A stretch of 48,609 bases of DNA from Alphaproteobacteria bacterium (GCA_947457015.1 CANGTV010000006.1:1-48609), one strand, 5' to 3'; numbered from the stretch's first letter, positions 27,764-37,565 are shown. Program-made: numbers and translations. The notes: generated from the letters alone by a model not told the origin.

Positions 27764-28695
27764 GAACGGACTAGAATAGTGTAAGCTGTAAGCCTAAAAA
27801 CAATAAAAGAGAGAGGCAACAAATGGCTTACAGTACAGACTTCCGGAAGTGTGTTATAGAAAACATAGAAGCAGGAAAGACGTGGGATGAAGTTGTCTCC
27901 GTATTCTCAATCAGTCGGGATACTCTAAGCCGCTGGGTAAACTTACACAAAAAGAAAGGATCCTTAGAAGATAGTCCAAGAGCAGCCTATAAAGTGCGAA
28001 AGATTGATTCACAAGCCCTTGTCTCTGCCTTAGAGAAGACTCCGGACGCAACCCTAAAAGAGCTCGCTCAAGAATTTAATTGTTGGCCGCATGCCATACA
28101 CAGACGATTAAAAAAACTCGATATAACACGTAAAAAAAACCACCCTATACGCAGAGAGAGATGAAGAAAAGAGACAAGCGTTTTTAACGAAACTAAGGGA
28201 GTTAGATTCGGAGAAGATCGTCTATATAGATGAGTCAGGAATTGATTCCTCTTTATATAGAGATTATGCTAGATCCGAGCGAGGAAAGCGAGTAATAACA
28301 GATATATTTGGCAAGAAATCTGAGCGTACATCTCTTGTTTCAGGATGGGTTCATCAAGCTAAAGAACTTATCGCTCCGTATGCGTTTAATGGATACACAG
28401 ATTCAATAAGGTTCAATCAATGATTAGGTCAATGTCTCCTTCCTGCTCTTGGGCCAGGATGGACGCTGATCATGGACAATGCTTCCTTTCATAAGGGAGT
28501 GTGGGCGAAGGAGCTCGTAGAGAAAGCAGTGTGTAATCTTCTCTACCTACCACCTTATTCTCCAGACTTTAACCCAATAGAAAATCAATGAGCGGGTTTA
28601 AAAACTACTATAAAACTTTTAAACAAAGAGGCTATGAACATGACACGGCTATAGATGCTTCATTTATGGTTCGTTCTTAAAGTGATTCTGCTATA
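27745..28695 (+). mobile_element. IS630-family insertion sequence (degenerate)
   Basis: The inverted ends TATAGCAAAATCACTTTAAG (27745) and the complement of TATAGCAGAATCACTTTAAG (ending 28695) differ at one position in 20, and the outermost TA at each end fits the TA target duplication of the IS630/Tc1-mariner group. The element is 951 bp and carries one transposase in two frames. It interrupts a tyrosine-recombinase gene on its right side. The left flank does not continue that gene, so a deletion probably followed insertion. Confidence 0.9.
27823..28654 (+). pseudogene. IS630-family transposase, two frames with two in-frame TGA codons
   Basis: Residues 1-113 (27823-28164) are the helix-turn-helix half. 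The DDE half continues in the +1 frame from the A8 run at 28132-28139, giving KKTTLYAERDEEKRQ. Catalytic acids are visible in YIDESGID, LIMDNASFHK and SPDFNPIEN. A frame change at A8 is usual for the family and could be slippage. Two TGA codons (28421-28423, after RFNQ, and 28589-28591, after IENQ) stand where the family normally has Trp, which would stop the protein. Genes elsewhere in the window end with TGA, so TGA is a stop here. Confidence 0.88.
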
Positions 28696-28993
28696 GCTTC
28701 CAATCTCCTTCATCCACCACTTCAGATAATGACGTTGATTTTCTGTGCTGTTGGCCTTAAAGGCAAGAATATTTTCACAATACCGATCGATTATTTCAGC
28801 AAGGGTATGCTTCTTAGAGGCAGCTGTTTTGAAGTGTCGCCCTTCTCGTATGGCAGCTTCTGTATGTTGAGCCCCTTTCTTTGCGTCTGTTAATCGTTGG
28901 AAGCTCTCTGTTTGGGGCGGATAACCTTTCAGTCGAATTTTTGCGATGAACAACTTTTCCTTCGTCTGTGGTCCTTTTTTCTATCGTTGCCAT
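28696..28993 (-). pseudogene. Tyrosine-recombinase integrase, N-terminal remnant
   Basis: The minus-strand ATG at 28993 gives MATIEKRTTDEGKVV. One base out of frame near 28950 leads to IAKIRLKGYPPQTESF, then LTDAKKGAQHTEAAIREGR and the SAM-like core-binding region up to KWWMKEIGS. This is the arm-binding and core-binding part of a phage or island integrase. It has a one-base frameshift and is then cut by the IS630 element; the catalytic domain is missing. It lies just downstream of tRNA-fMet, the normal place for an integrase of an element that uses a tRNA attachment site. Confidence 0.85.
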
Positions 28994-29181
28994 CGTATTT
29001 TTTTTCATATTAAGTGCAAAACTGCATAGCAGTGCATCAAAACACAGGAGAACGTGCAACAGTTAATTTCTTTAGGATGATAATTAGGTATGGATGTGGA
29101 GGAGGGGGGGCAAAGTGTCCCTTCAGTGTCCCATAAAGGTTATGTGAAACTCTCAGGAGATCAAAAAAGTGAGTGTTTTAT

Positions 29182-29258
<77 letters not shown>

Positions 29259-29423
29259 ATAATTCAGAAAAAAGGGGAAGCCCTTTGAGAATATGCGCAC
29301 CCTATCAATTTTTCTTTGTTTTGTCGAGACCTTTTTTTAAGAAAAGAATATTTTAAAAGATAGAATTATCATAAAAAATAAGGTATTCTTTTAAAGAAAA
29401 ATTAGACCAAAAGAGGAGAGACA

Positions 29424-30158
29424 ATGGCATCTTTTCGTCCTACTTTGCCGGCGGCAGTCTTGGGGTTATGTTTTGCTTTAGGGCCGACTCTGGCTGGGTT
29501 TTTTATTTATAAGGGTATTGTGACGGCCAAAATGGCAGACAGGTATGTCACGGCTAAGGGCCTTGTGGAGCGGCTGGAAAAATCAGACCGGGGAAATTGG
29601 CAGATTACCTTTAAAGTTTCAGGAAATGAGCTTCCCCTTCTTTATCAAAAACTCTCTCACGATTCTGATCTTGTTCAAGCTTTCCTTAAGAAAGAAGGGT
29701 TTGATGAAAAAGAAATATCCGCAAGTTCGCCGGGCGTTGTCGATCTTCACGCACGTGAGTATGGATCAGGTTCTCTTGCCCCAGAACGTTATTCTATCGA
29801 ATATTCTATTTATGTGATGTCTCCTAAGGTTGATATGTTGGCGACTCTTTCGGGGAAAACAGCGGATCTTATTAATCAGGGGGTCACTGTAACACGGAGT
29901 GATGTGCGCTATTATTTGGATAGATTTAACGAGTTGCGCCCCTTCCTTATTGCAGAAGCAACAAAGAATGCTCAGCAAGTAGCAACAAGCTTTGCACAAA
30001 CAACAGGCAGTCAAATTGGGGGCATTCGGAAAGCTAACCAGGGGACGATTCAACTGCTTAGCCCTAATGCGTCTCCTAATGACGAGTATGATACGGGGCT
30101 CAATTCCTTAATGAAAAAAATTCGGGTGGTCTCAACGCTTGAGTTTTATTTAAAATAA
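29424..30158 (+). CDS. SIMPL-domain (DUF541) exported protein
   Basis: Encodes 244 residues with an N-terminal signal anchor (residues 8-30) and one SIMPL domain. Characteristic parts are VTAKGLVERLEKSDRGNW, the central VTRSDVRYYLDRFNELRP and the terminal RVVSTLEFYLK. Family members lie in the periplasm or outer membrane, and their role is poorly known. A GGAGAG site precedes the ATG. The TAA stop is shared with a repeat end identical in sense to that at hslU. Confidence 0.88.
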   Translation: MASFRPTLPAAVLGLCFALGPTLAGFFIYKGIVTAKMADRYVTAKGLVERLEKSDRGNWQITFKVSGNELPLLYQKLSHDSDLVQAFLKKEGFDEKEISASSPGVVDLHAREYGSGSLAPERYSIEYSIYVMSPKVDMLATLSGKTADLINQGVTVTRSDVRYYLDRFNELRPFLIAEATKNAQQVATSFAQTTGSQIGGIRKANQGTIQLLSPNASPNDEYDTGLNSLMKKIRVVSTLEFYLK

Positions 30159-30385
30159 CCTGAGTTTGGATAAAGGATAACTCTTTCATATAAAACAAGT
30201 AGTTAGCGTCATTGCGAGGAGTGAAACGACGAAGCAACCCAGTGCAGACAACGCATGTCCTTCGGACATGCAGTCTTTTTTATCAACATAAAATCTAGCA
30301 CTTCTCTAGCAAATTAAAAAGATGCATTCCTACGGAATAAGCTCTTTTTTCTGGGTTGCTTCGTCGTTTCACTCCTCGCAATGAC
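30157..30385. repeat. Solo IS982-like end plus a 35-bp perfect inverted-repeat element
   Basis: Bases 30157-30175 (AACCTGAGTTTGGATAA) match one end of the 20105-20348 element with one base lost. Then 30208-30242 (from GTCATTGCGAGGAGTGAAAC to AACCCAG) is repeated exactly in inverse at 30351-30385, forming a 178-bp element with no coding capacity. The rest of the gap to 30502 has no recognised signal. Confidence 0.8.
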
Positions 30386-30502
30386 ATAATATATTATTAA
30401 AATAAGGCCTTTCATATTCCTCTCGGATTCTCTCTGGACAAACAAAGTTTGATAACCCATTAATAGATACTTCATAAACTTTTGTGAGTAATGGAGTATC
30501 GA

Positions 30503-31828
30503 ATGGTTGAGTCAAACCCCCGTAAACCCCATGTATTGGAGCATACGGCTCCAACTCATTCAGAAGCAAGGGCGTGGTTCGTTTGGAGTTTTGCCGCTCT
30601 TTTTTATCTTTATCAATTTGTCCTTCGTAATTTTCCAGGAGTAATGACAGAAGATATCATGCGGGACTTTTCCGTGGATGCCTGTGCTTTAGGCGTGTTA
30701 ACGGCTTTTTATTTGGTGTCTTATTCCTCTCTTCAGATTCCCGTTGGGTTGAGTATGGACAAATTTGGACCGACGCGTCTTTTAAGGGGAGCCGTTCTTC
30801 TGTGTGCTTTAGGAACAGCCATTTTTGCGATGGCAGACTCATTTTACTTTGCTTGTTTTGGTCGGTTGCTTATTGGAATGGGGGCAACATGTGCCTTTTT
30901 AGGGTCCTTAAAGCTGGGCACTCTTTGGTTTCATCCTGAAAAACTAGCGCTTGTTGTTGGATTTACGATGCTTGCAAGTACCATTGGCGCCACATTTGGT
31001 CAAGCTCCTTTGGCGCTTCTTATAGACATGATAGGATGGAGGGCAGCCCTGCTTTATGTCGTTGTGCCCATAGGCCTTGTCTTAGTAACAGGTATTTGGA
31101 TTTTTGTAAGGGATACGCCTCCTGAAGGGCCGCTGAAGCCGATCTTAGAGACGGATACAACTTTAAAAACCCTTTTTATCCATCTTAAAGACATTGTGAT
31201 TGACTATCGCATATGGGCGCTCGGGTTTTATGGCGCTTTGATGTATGTTCCTATGCTTGCTTTTGTTGACCTATGGGGCATCCCCTTTCTCACAAAACTT
31301 TATGGGATTGAGCGGGCAACGGCAGGGTCTATTACAACCATGTTTTATATTGGCGTTGGGGTTGGATCCCCAGTGGTAGCTATTTTTTCTGATTATTTTA
31401 AGGTTCGTAAAATTCCTATGGCGATAGGGGCTGTTTTATCTATTCTTTTTAATGGGATCATTATTTATATGCCGGATATCCCTATTTCGGCTATGTATGG
31501 GCTTCTTTTTGCGGCTGGTGTTTCTTTCTCAGCGCAGCCCCTCATCTTTGCTTCTGTCTGTCAACTGACGCCGCTCACAAGCAATGGAACAGTCATTAGC
31601 TTTACCAATATGCTTGTGATGATGCTGGGCCTTGTCATGCAGCCCCTTGTAGGATGGTTTTTGGGTGTTGTATGGAGCGGGACGATGATGAATGGAGTTC
31701 CTTACTATAGCGTTAGTGACTATCGCTTTGCGTTACTTAGTATTCCCTTAAGTTTAGTCTTATCCCTTCTTTTAATGCCGCTCATTCCTGAGACATTCCC
31801 ACGGCAGGAGAAGAATGGGGGGGCGTAA
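30503..31828 (+). CDS. Major facilitator superfamily transporter
   Basis: About 441 residues with twelve membrane segments. The motif-A-like loop after segment 2 reads GLSMDKFGPTRLLRG. A second, weaker copy lies in the centre (IFSDYFKVRKIP). The family is the general MFS; in host-restricted bacteria such proteins often import host metabolites, but the substrate is unknown. An ATG at 30491 is possible, but GGAG at 30493-30496 favours the ATG at 30503. Confidence 0.88.
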   Translation: MVESNPRKPHVLEHTAPTHSEARAWFVWSFAALFYLYQFVLRNFPGVMTEDIMRDFSVDACALGVLTAFYLVSYSSLQIPVGLSMDKFGPTRLLRGAVLLCALGTAIFAMADSFYFACFGRLLIGMGATCAFLGSLKLGTLWFHPEKLALVVGFTMLASTIGATFGQAPLALLIDMIGWRAALLYVVVPIGLVLVTGIWIFVRDTPPEGPLKPILETDTTLKTLFIHLKDIVIDYRIWALGFYGALMYVPMLAFVDLWGIPFLTKLYGIERATAGSITTMFYIGVGVGSPVVAIFSDYFKVRKIPMAIGAVLSILFNGIIIYMPDIPISAMYGLLFAAGVSFSAQPLIFASVCQLTPLTSNGTVISFTNMLVMMLGLVMQPLVGWFLGVVWSGTMMNGVPYYSVSDYRFALLSIPLSLVLSLLLMPLIPETFPRQEKNGGA

Positions 31829-31870
31829 GGGCAAGATAGCAGATTTTATACTGCTATCCTGCTTTGCCGC

Positions 31871-32338
31871 TTACTGTGGCTGGATTTGCCAAGACCCATC
31901 GGGTTGACGGCAAGCTGTGCCATATCCTTCTTGGCGCTTACTACCAACAATAATGGTTTGTGTGTATTCGCGGCAATATTGGCCTCCTTGCGATTGGAAC
32001 GTCCGTGTGGGAACAACTGTTCCACTATTTCCTGTATCAGGGTTTCTCCATTGAGCGCTTTGTCCTGTTTTTGTACTCTCAAGAGCGCTTTGAGCGGTTC
32101 TTTCTGCTCGCTCTCTATCGGCCTTGTCGAGCTGACCACCGATATAGCTTCCGAGGAGAGCGCCACCAACGGCGCCAACGGCTGTTGCAACGACATTACC
32201 TGTGCCTTTCCCAATGGTTGAACCGGCCCATGCTCCTAAAGCGCCGCCTCCGAGGGTTCCTATAGCTTGTTTTGGATTTTCACATCCTGTTGCTAAGAGG
32301 GCTACAAGAAGAGACGAGGCAATAACTTTTGTTTTCAT
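31871..32338 (-). CDS. 17 kDa surface antigen-like glycine-zipper lipoprotein
   Basis: About 155 residues. The lipobox LLATGC ends the signal peptide. A glycine-zipper segment follows (about residues 27-75: GTLGGGALGAWAGSTIGKGT and a second block), then a Gln/Arg-rich linker and a C-terminal CREYTQTIIVGSKRQEGYG domain as in the Rickettsia 17 kDa antigen. It is an outer-membrane lipoprotein. AAGGAA lies 7 nt before the ATG at 32338, which is better placed than the ATG at 32344. Confidence 0.93.
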   Translation of the reverse strand: MKTKVIASSLLVALLATGCENPKQAIGTLGGGALGAWAGSTIGKGTGNVVATAVGAVGGALLGSYIGGQLDKADRERAERTAQSALESTKTGQSAQWRNPDTGNSGTVVPTRTFQSQGGQYCREYTQTIIVGSKRQEGYGTACRQPDGSWQIQPQ

Positions 32339-32463
32339 ATTCATTTCCTTTATTAAACTAACCCCACATAAGAACTCCTTATGATTAACGCATTTTAAAC
32401 CTAATATGTGCCTTGATCAATGGGGAGAATGATGTACTTTGTTTCTTAAAAAAGGACCATTTT

Positions 32464-33345
32464 ATGACACAGATTAGCCTTACGGATGCGCGGAGTCTTC
32501 GGCTGGCAACCTATGCGTCTGTTGCGGTTGCGAGTGTTTTAATTGGGTTGAAGCTTTTTGCTTGGTGGGAAACCCGGTCTGTGAGCCTTCAAGCCTCCCT
32601 TATTGACTCGCTTTTAGATGCTTTTGCATCCCTTATTAATATGGTGGCGGTGTATCACGCTCTCAAACCTGCTGATGCCGAGCATCGGTTTGGTCATGGA
32701 AAAATAGAATCTCTTGCAGGATTGGCTCAAGCCTTGTGTATTGGAGGTTCTTCCCTATGGTTGCTGCATGAGGCGCGTGATCGCTTTATAAACCATGAAC
32801 CTATCGAATCCACGGGTGTGGGACTTATCGTCATTGGGATTGCGATGGTTCTTACAGTTCTTTTAATCGCTTACCAAAAGCACGTGGTCAAAAAAACAGG
32901 TTCCACGGCCATTGCGGCTGATAGAATGCATTATCAATCTGATCTTCTTATTAATTCAGCCGTTATTGTGTCTTTGTTATGTGCTGAGTTCTTTCAGTGG
33001 GAACTGATTGATCCTGTTTTTGGGGTGTTGATAGGGCTTTATATTTTGTGGATGGCCTGGTTGATTACGCTTCAGGCCTTTAATGTCTTGATGGATCGGG
33101 AAATGGATGATGAGGAACGTAAGAAAATCCTTTCCATTATTAAATCCCACCCAGAAGTGATTGATGTGCGGGATTTGCGGACGCGGACGTCTGGGCTCCA
33201 GCAATTCTTTCAATTGCACCTTGTGATGAATCCAGACCTTTCCCTTCGCCAAGCAGATCGTGTGGCTGAGGAAGTAGAGAAAGAAGTCATGAAAGCCTAC
33301 CCCAAAAGCCAAGTGATGATTCGCTTGGTGCCCGTGGTGAAGTGA
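32464..33345 (+). CDS. Cation diffusion facilitator (CDF) metal efflux protein
   Basis: About 293 residues. Six membrane segments and a cytoplasmic C-terminal domain are visible. Family motifs are SLIDSLLDAFAS, HRFGHGKIESLAGLAQ and AADRMHYQSDLLIN, whose Asp and His residues form the transport site. The motif set fits the Zn/Fe branch (FieF/YiiP). It would export excess zinc, iron or cadmium, opposing the znu importer. The ATG at 32464 follows AAGGA; the earlier start at 32413 has no support. Confidence 0.9.
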   Translation: MTQISLTDARSLRLATYASVAVASVLIGLKLFAWWETRSVSLQASLIDSLLDAFASLINMVAVYHALKPADAEHRFGHGKIESLAGLAQALCIGGSSLWLLHEARDRFINHEPIESTGVGLIVIGIAMVLTVLLIAYQKHVVKKTGSTAIAADRMHYQSDLLINSAVIVSLLCAEFFQWELIDPVFGVLIGLYILWMAWLITLQAFNVLMDREMDDEERKKILSIIKSHPEVIDVRDLRTRTSGLQQFFQLHLVMNPDLSLRQADRVAEEVEKEVMKAYPKSQVMIRLVPVVK

Positions 33346-33385
33346 GATAAGCGGCTCTTTTTTAGGATTTGTTTGTGTCTAAAAG

Positions 33386-33417
33386 CATAACACCCCAACC
33401 TGAGGTGGGGTGTTATG
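33386..33417 (+). terminator. Stem-loop after the CDF transporter
   Basis: CATAACACCCCA (33386-33397) pairs exactly with TGGGGTGTTATG (33406-33417) around an 8-base loop. A TTTTT run follows about 9 bases later, so it is a weaker than usual intrinsic terminator. It lies between the convergent CDF gene and the small gene at 33463-33690 and could serve both. Confidence 0.7.
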
Positions 33418-33462
33418 ATGCCTGATTTTTCTAAATAAATATGGCTTTATGCTCGTAGGGCG

Positions 33463-33690
33463 CTACATCCCTCTGCCATGGAGAAAGGCTCCTACTGGAG
33501 CAGGCACTGTCGTAAATGGAACATTACTCTGAGGAGTTAAGCCCACAGTATGACCAGGAGTTTGTAGTGTGCCAGCTATTGGTACACCGCCGCCACCTAT
33601 TGGTGGCATTGGCACCGATAGCTGAGCAAATGCTCCTTCAGCGCTGAGGATAATGCCTAGTGCTGTCATGGATAATATAAAATATTTCAT
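33463..33690 (-). CDS. Small exported Pro/Gly-rich protein
   Basis: Encodes 75 residues with an AAGGTG ribosome site. Residues 1-22 are a signal peptide (cleavage after AFA). The mature 53 residues are rich in Pro, Gly and Val (MPPIGGGGVPIAGTL) and contain no Cys. No family is recognised. A long AT-rich stretch upstream (33691-33850) probably holds its promoter. Confidence 0.65.
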   Translation of the reverse strand: MKYFILSMTALGIILSAEGAFAQLSVPMPPIGGGGVPIAGTLQTPGHTVGLTPQSNVPFTTVPAPVGAFLHGRGM

Positions 33691-33960
33691 AACACGTCAC
33701 CTTTTTGTAAAATAATAAACTTAATTTCTTTTATTATTCTATTGTTGATATAATTGTATAAAAAATACTCAAAAATGTGTTAATTTTTTATTTGTTGTTA
33801 TATCTTTTTATCCTGAGATTTTCTCTTAACACTTGGTAGGTTTTTTGATATATCATGGGTCTTATTACCCCTGCGATACAGGCTTTGTTGAAGCAAGAGG
33901 CGAAGCCGCTTGAAAGCCGTCAGAGTTTTGAAACTTATTCATTAAAAACAAGGTTTATCC

Positions 33961-35532
33961 ATGCACGATATTATAGCCATTGCTCATACTTCTCCTGCCT
34001 GGCCCTTTGAGGAGGCCCGCAAAATTATTCAGCGTCTTGAGGGCAAGTCACCCCCCAAAGGATTTGTTTTGTTTGAAACGGGGTATGGGCCGTCCGGATT
34101 GCCCCACATTGGAACCTTTGGGGAAGTTGTGCGTACCACCATGGTCCGGCAAGCTTTTGCTCTTCTTTCTGATATCCCAACGAAGCTTTACGCGGTTTCT
34201 GATGATATGGATGGCCTGCGAAAGGTGCCGGATAACATTCCTAACCCGGAGTTGATTCGCCCCCATCTTGGAAAACCCCTGACGCATATTCCTGATCCTT
34301 TTGGAACACACGAGAGTTTTGGCCATCATAATAATGCGCGTCTTAAGGCTTTTTTGGATACTTTCGGGTTTGAGTATGAGTTTATAAGCTCTTCTGAGTG
34401 TTATCGTTCAGGACGATTTGACCCGATGTTGCTGACTGTTCTGAAGCATTATGATGAAATTATTAATATTATTCTCCCGACTTTAGGAGAAGAGCGACAG
34501 GCCACCTATAGTCCTTTTTTGCCTGTGTGTGTTGAGACAGGGCGTGTTCTTCAAGTTCCTGTGGTCGAGCGTGATGAAAAAGCTGGCACCATTGTTTATA
34601 AGAGAGAAGACGGAAAACTCATTGAAACACCTGTTGCGGGGGGACATTGTAAGCTTCAATGGAAGGTGGACTGGGGAATGCGCTGGGCTGCCTTTGACGT
34701 CGATTATGAAATGTCAGGGAAAGACCTGATTGATTCCGTAAAACTATCCAGTCGTGTTTGTCGCGTCTTGGGGCATCCTCCTCCTGAAGGGTTTAACTAT
34801 GAGCTGTTTCTTGACGACAAGGGCACAAAAATCTCGAAATCCAAGGGAAATGGGCTGACCATTGAAGAATGGCTTCGGTACGCCCCTGAAGAAAGTCTTT
34901 CTTACTTTATGTACCAATCGCCGCGTAAGGCAAAACGCCTTTACTTTGATGTCATCCCTCGGGCAGTTGATGAGTATTTGAGCTTTCTCGAGAAGTTCCC
35001 AGACCAACCTTTGGAGCAACAACTCAATAACCCTGTGTGGCATGTGCATACTGGGCATCCCCCGCGGGAAGAACTTCCCTTAAGCTTTGCAATTTTGCTG
35101 AATCTAGCCAGCGTTTGTAATACGGAAGACAAGGCCATTTTGTGGGGATTTATTAGTCGTTATGCCCCTCAAGCGCGTCCTGAAACCATGCCCATGGTGG
35201 ATCGTCTGGTTGGGTACGCCATTGCTTATTACCGAGATTTCGTGAAGCCAACCAAACACTACCGATTGCCGACGGAAGAAGAGCGTAAGGCTCTTGAAGA
35301 GCTTGCCAAGAGTTTAAAAGGGCTCGCTGCAGATCCGGAAACTATTCAAACGGAAATCTATGAAGTGGGAAAGCGACACCATTATACGAACCTTCGCGAC
35401 TGGTTTAAAACTCTTTACCAAATCCTTCTTGGCCAAGAGGAAGGCCCCCGCATGGGATCCTTTGTGGCCCTTTATGGCGTTGATGAAACCATTCGTTTGA
35501 TTGAGACGGCTTTAAAGGGGGAAGGTTTTTAA
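33961..35532 (+). CDS. lysS: Class I lysyl-tRNA synthetase
   Basis: Encodes 523 residues of the class I LysRS family (LysK type), not the class II enzyme of most bacteria. The HIGH motif appears as HIGT in [10 protein letters not shown], and the KMSKS loop as [11 protein letters not shown]-terminal helical anticodon-binding domain follows. Class I LysRS occurs in archaea, spirochaetes and alphaproteobacteria, so it helps place the organism. The full length is normal. Confidence 0.96.
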   Translation: MHDIIAIAHTSPAWPFEEARKIIQRLEGKSPPKGFVLFETGYGPSGLPHIGTFGEVVRTTMVRQAFALLSDIPTKLYAVSDDMDGLRKVPDNIPNPELIRPHLGKPLTHIPDPFGTHESFGHHNNARLKAFLDTFGFEYEFISSSECYRSGRFDPMLLTVLKHYDEIINIILPTLGEERQATYSPFLPVCVETGRVLQVPVVERDEKAGTIVYKREDGKLIETPVAGGHCKLQWKVDWGMRWAAFDVDYEMSGKDLIDSVKLSSRVCRVLGHPPPEGFNYELFLDDKGTKISKSKGNGLTIEEWLRYAPEESLSYFMYQSPRKAKRLYFDVIPRAVDEYLSFLEKFPDQPLEQQLNNPVWHVHTGHPPREELPLSFAILLNLASVCNTEDKAILWGFISRYAPQARPETMPMVDRLVGYAIAYYRDFVKPTKHYRLPTEEERKALEELAKSLKGLAADPETIQTEIYEVGKRHHYTNLRDWFKTLYQILLGQEEGPRMGSFVALYGVDETIRLIETALKGEGF

Positions 35533-35636
35533 TTAGCCCTTTCAAATCCGCTGCCATGGGGGCGTGAAAATTTCTTGACAAACAAATGCGTATTTGCTAG
35601 CTAATATTCTAAGAGCATTTTTTTATACACGCTTTC

Positions 35637-35740
35637 ATTCTGAGTTGCTGAGGTGATAAAATACGGGGCTTGCATTTTTAGCTCTTGGATTTAATCGAAG
35701 TTTTTTATAAAATTTCAGAGACCATTTTTCTTTTGAACAT
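35637..35740 (+). repeat. Conserved block upstream of an exported-protein gene (copy 2)
   Basis: From GGTGATA at 35652 this aligns without gaps for 51 bases to the block at 2380, at about three-quarters identity, and lies 233 bp before the next start. On the minus strand it lies inside a 76-codon frame (35635-35865) ending RAKNASPVFYHLSNSE, which the other copy partly matches. The remainder of the 352-bp gap is AT-rich and holds the ribosome site AGGAG at about 35871. Confidence 0.55.
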
Positions 35741-35884
35741 TTGAATTTTATGAGAATTTTTCTCTCTTCAGTAGCGCTTGCCCCTCTATAAATGCGACTT
35801 TTGTGTAGGAATTTTTCTCGTCTTAAGAAAAATGGGTTTCTCCTCTGTAATAAAAATTTTAACATTGTTTAGGAGTATTTAATT

Positions 35885-36589
35885 ATGATTAAGAAAAAAT
35901 TTCTTTATTCAGCGGCCATTCTTGCTTCAGCTTTACAAGTATGCAGCGTTTCTCCAAGCTTAGCTATGGAATACCCAGCCTATGACAAAAGTGGAAACGC
36001 TGTTGGCAAGGTAGGGGTTAAGCGGAGAGGTCAGGATGTTCTTGAATTCACGTTCAAGTCTTCTCAAACGCGCGATTGCGTGAGTTTTGACGCACCTCAG
36101 ATCTTTCTCAAAACGGAAAGTCACTATTCTACTGGTTCTCAAGATTGGAAGTTAGATGTTAATGGACAAACGCGTACAGCTTCTCTCGATTTGAGCAAGA
36201 AGATCCTACTCTATAGGAGTGGCTATTATGCTCCAAGTCAATTTGGTTTAGGTGGTTATGGTTATGAACCCGGGACATCTATAACAATGAAATTCTCTGA
36301 TGGAAATTTTATTTATTCTGTTGATATCCCTTCTGTTGTCATTACCAGAGAGAATCTGTTCAATAAAGAAAAAAACAAAAATACGAAATTAGGTTCGCTT
36401 CTATTGGACACTATATGTCCCGAGAAAATGAGTAAAAAGGCTCTTAAGAAAGCTAAGAAAGCTGAGAGGATAGCTTCTCGTGAAGCTTCAGCGTTTGCCT
36501 CTGATGAAGAAAGAGTCACAAGAAACAAACAAGCAACAAATGCCAAGAAAGCACTCAAAAACCATCGCATCAGACAGCAAAAGAAATAG
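35885..36589 (+). CDS. Exported protein with basic C-terminal tail, unknown function
   Basis: Encodes 234 residues. Residues 1-27 are a signal peptide ending SPSLA. The middle part is beta-rich, with two cysteines. From about residue 179 the sequence turns strongly basic (KMSKKALKKAKKAERIASRE) and ends RIRQQKK. The tail could bind nucleic acid or acidic surfaces; this is inference. It shares its upstream block with the repeat protein at 2628. Confidence 0.75.
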   Translation: MIKKKFLYSAAILASALQVCSVSPSLAMEYPAYDKSGNAVGKVGVKRRGQDVLEFTFKSSQTRDCVSFDAPQIFLKTESHYSTGSQDWKLDVNGQTRTASLDLSKKILLYRSGYYAPSQFGLGGYGYEPGTSITMKFSDGNFIYSVDIPSVVITRENLFNKEKNKNTKLGSLLLDTICPEKMSKKALKKAKKAERIASREASAFASDEERVTRNKQATNAKKALKNHRIRQQKK

Positions 36590-36614
36590 CGTTAATCGCT
36601 CATCGTGAATGTGT

Positions 36615-37000
36615 TGTCATTCCTTGCTGTGGCTGGGATGCAGGAATAAATTAACGTCATCCCGAACCACGTCCTCGACTCCGATCGGGGATTGTTTCGG
36701 GATCTCGTTGAGAAGGAGATGCTGAATGATCCTGGGTCATCCCGGACTTGATCCGGGACCAGGACCTAAAGGTTCAGCATGACAACGGTTGTTCTGGATC
36801 CCCGCCACAGCAGGGGATGACAATGGTGAGACACGAATTTCCATTTACGATGGGGTATAGTCAAAAAGTTAATGTCATTGCGAGAAGCGTAAGCGACGAC
36901 TCGCTACGGCGTAGCTGAGAGCAAACCAGGGCCAATCTATGAATTGATAACCTCTGGTTTGCTTCCCGCTTTGCTTCGCTCGCGGTCGCAATGACGAAAT
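36615..37000. repeat. Pile-up of palindromic repeats after the exported-protein gene
   Basis: 36615-36643 and 36794-36822 are inverse arms of the CATCCCCTGCTGTGGCGGGG family (the left arm degenerate). Between them lie GTCATCCCG-type palindromes (36656-36783). At 36831 ACACGAATTTCCATT begins a segment also found at 43803. 36875-36932 and 36950-36997 are inverse CATTGCGAG arms. There is no gene in the 433 bp between 36589 and infC. Confidence 0.75.
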
Positions 37001-37022
37001 TGATGAATCTGTCAGGCTCCTC

Positions 37023-37565
37023 TTATTTTGAGGGGCCCATCACCATGATCATGCGTTTTCCTTCAAGCTTAGGGTATTGCTCGACTTTCGCAATATCTTG
37101 CAGCGTGTCCTTGACGCGGTTGAGAACTTCCGTTCCTAATTCTTGGTGAGACAACTCGCGACCACGGAAGCGCAAGGTTATTTTTAATTTATCCCCGTCT
37201 TCAATAAATTTGCGAGCGCTGCGCATTTTTACCTCAAAGTCATGCTTGTCGATGCCTGGGCGCAATTGGAGCTCTTTGACTTCAATAATTTTTTGTTTTT
37301 TGCGGATCTCGGCCCGGCGTTTTTGTTCTTCAAACTTATACTTGCCGTAATTTAAGATTTTGCAAACAGGAGGATCTGCATTGGGGGAAATTTCCACGAG
37401 ATCAAGACCAGCTTTGTAAGCTTGCTCCAATGCTTCCTTTTGAGATAAAACACCAGCCATGTCTCCCTTTTCGTCTATAAGGCGGACTTTGAGAGCGAGG
37501 ATCTTTTCATTGACGCGAGGACCATCTTGTGAGGACCCTTTGTCTTCTTTGATAACTTTAGATAT
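37023..37565 (-). CDS. infC: Translation initiation factor IF-3, ATA start
   Basis: Encodes 180 residues. The first ATG (37460) would cut off the conserved N-terminus, whereas the frame upstream reads RVNEKILALKVRLIDEKGD without stops. The frame begins at ATA (37565-37563), 7 nt after AGGAGA. IF-3 genes normally use a rare start codon so that the factor represses its own translation. The linker (YKFEEQKRRAEIRKKQK) and C-terminal domain (LKITLRFRGRELSHQELG) are complete. It follows thrS, as in many bacteria, but no rpmI or rplT follows. Confidence 0.93.
   Translation of the reverse strand: MSKVIKEDKGSSQDGPRVNEKILALKVRLIDEKGDMAGVLSQKEALEQAYKAGLDLVEISPNADPPVCKILNYGKYKFEEQKRRAEIRKKQKIIEVKELQLRPGIDKHDFEVKMRSARKFIEDGDKLKITLRFRGRELSHQELGTEVLNRVKDTLQDIAKVEQYPKLEGKRMIMVMGPSK

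Noticed and set aside
27823-28654. Reassignment of TGA to tryptophan in this organism
   Set aside because: Several intact genes here end with TGA at the expected family length (for example the znuC/znuB and methyltransferase/pgeF overlaps), so decay of the IS copy is the simpler reading.
31960-32265. Plus-strand frames opposite the 17 kDa antigen gene
   Set aside because: The minus-strand product has a lipobox, a glycine zipper and a known family; the plus-strand frames have none of these.
33855-34010. Possible 51-residue leader peptide overlapping lysS
   Set aside because: No ribosome site, no attenuator structure, and the last third is lysS read out of frame.
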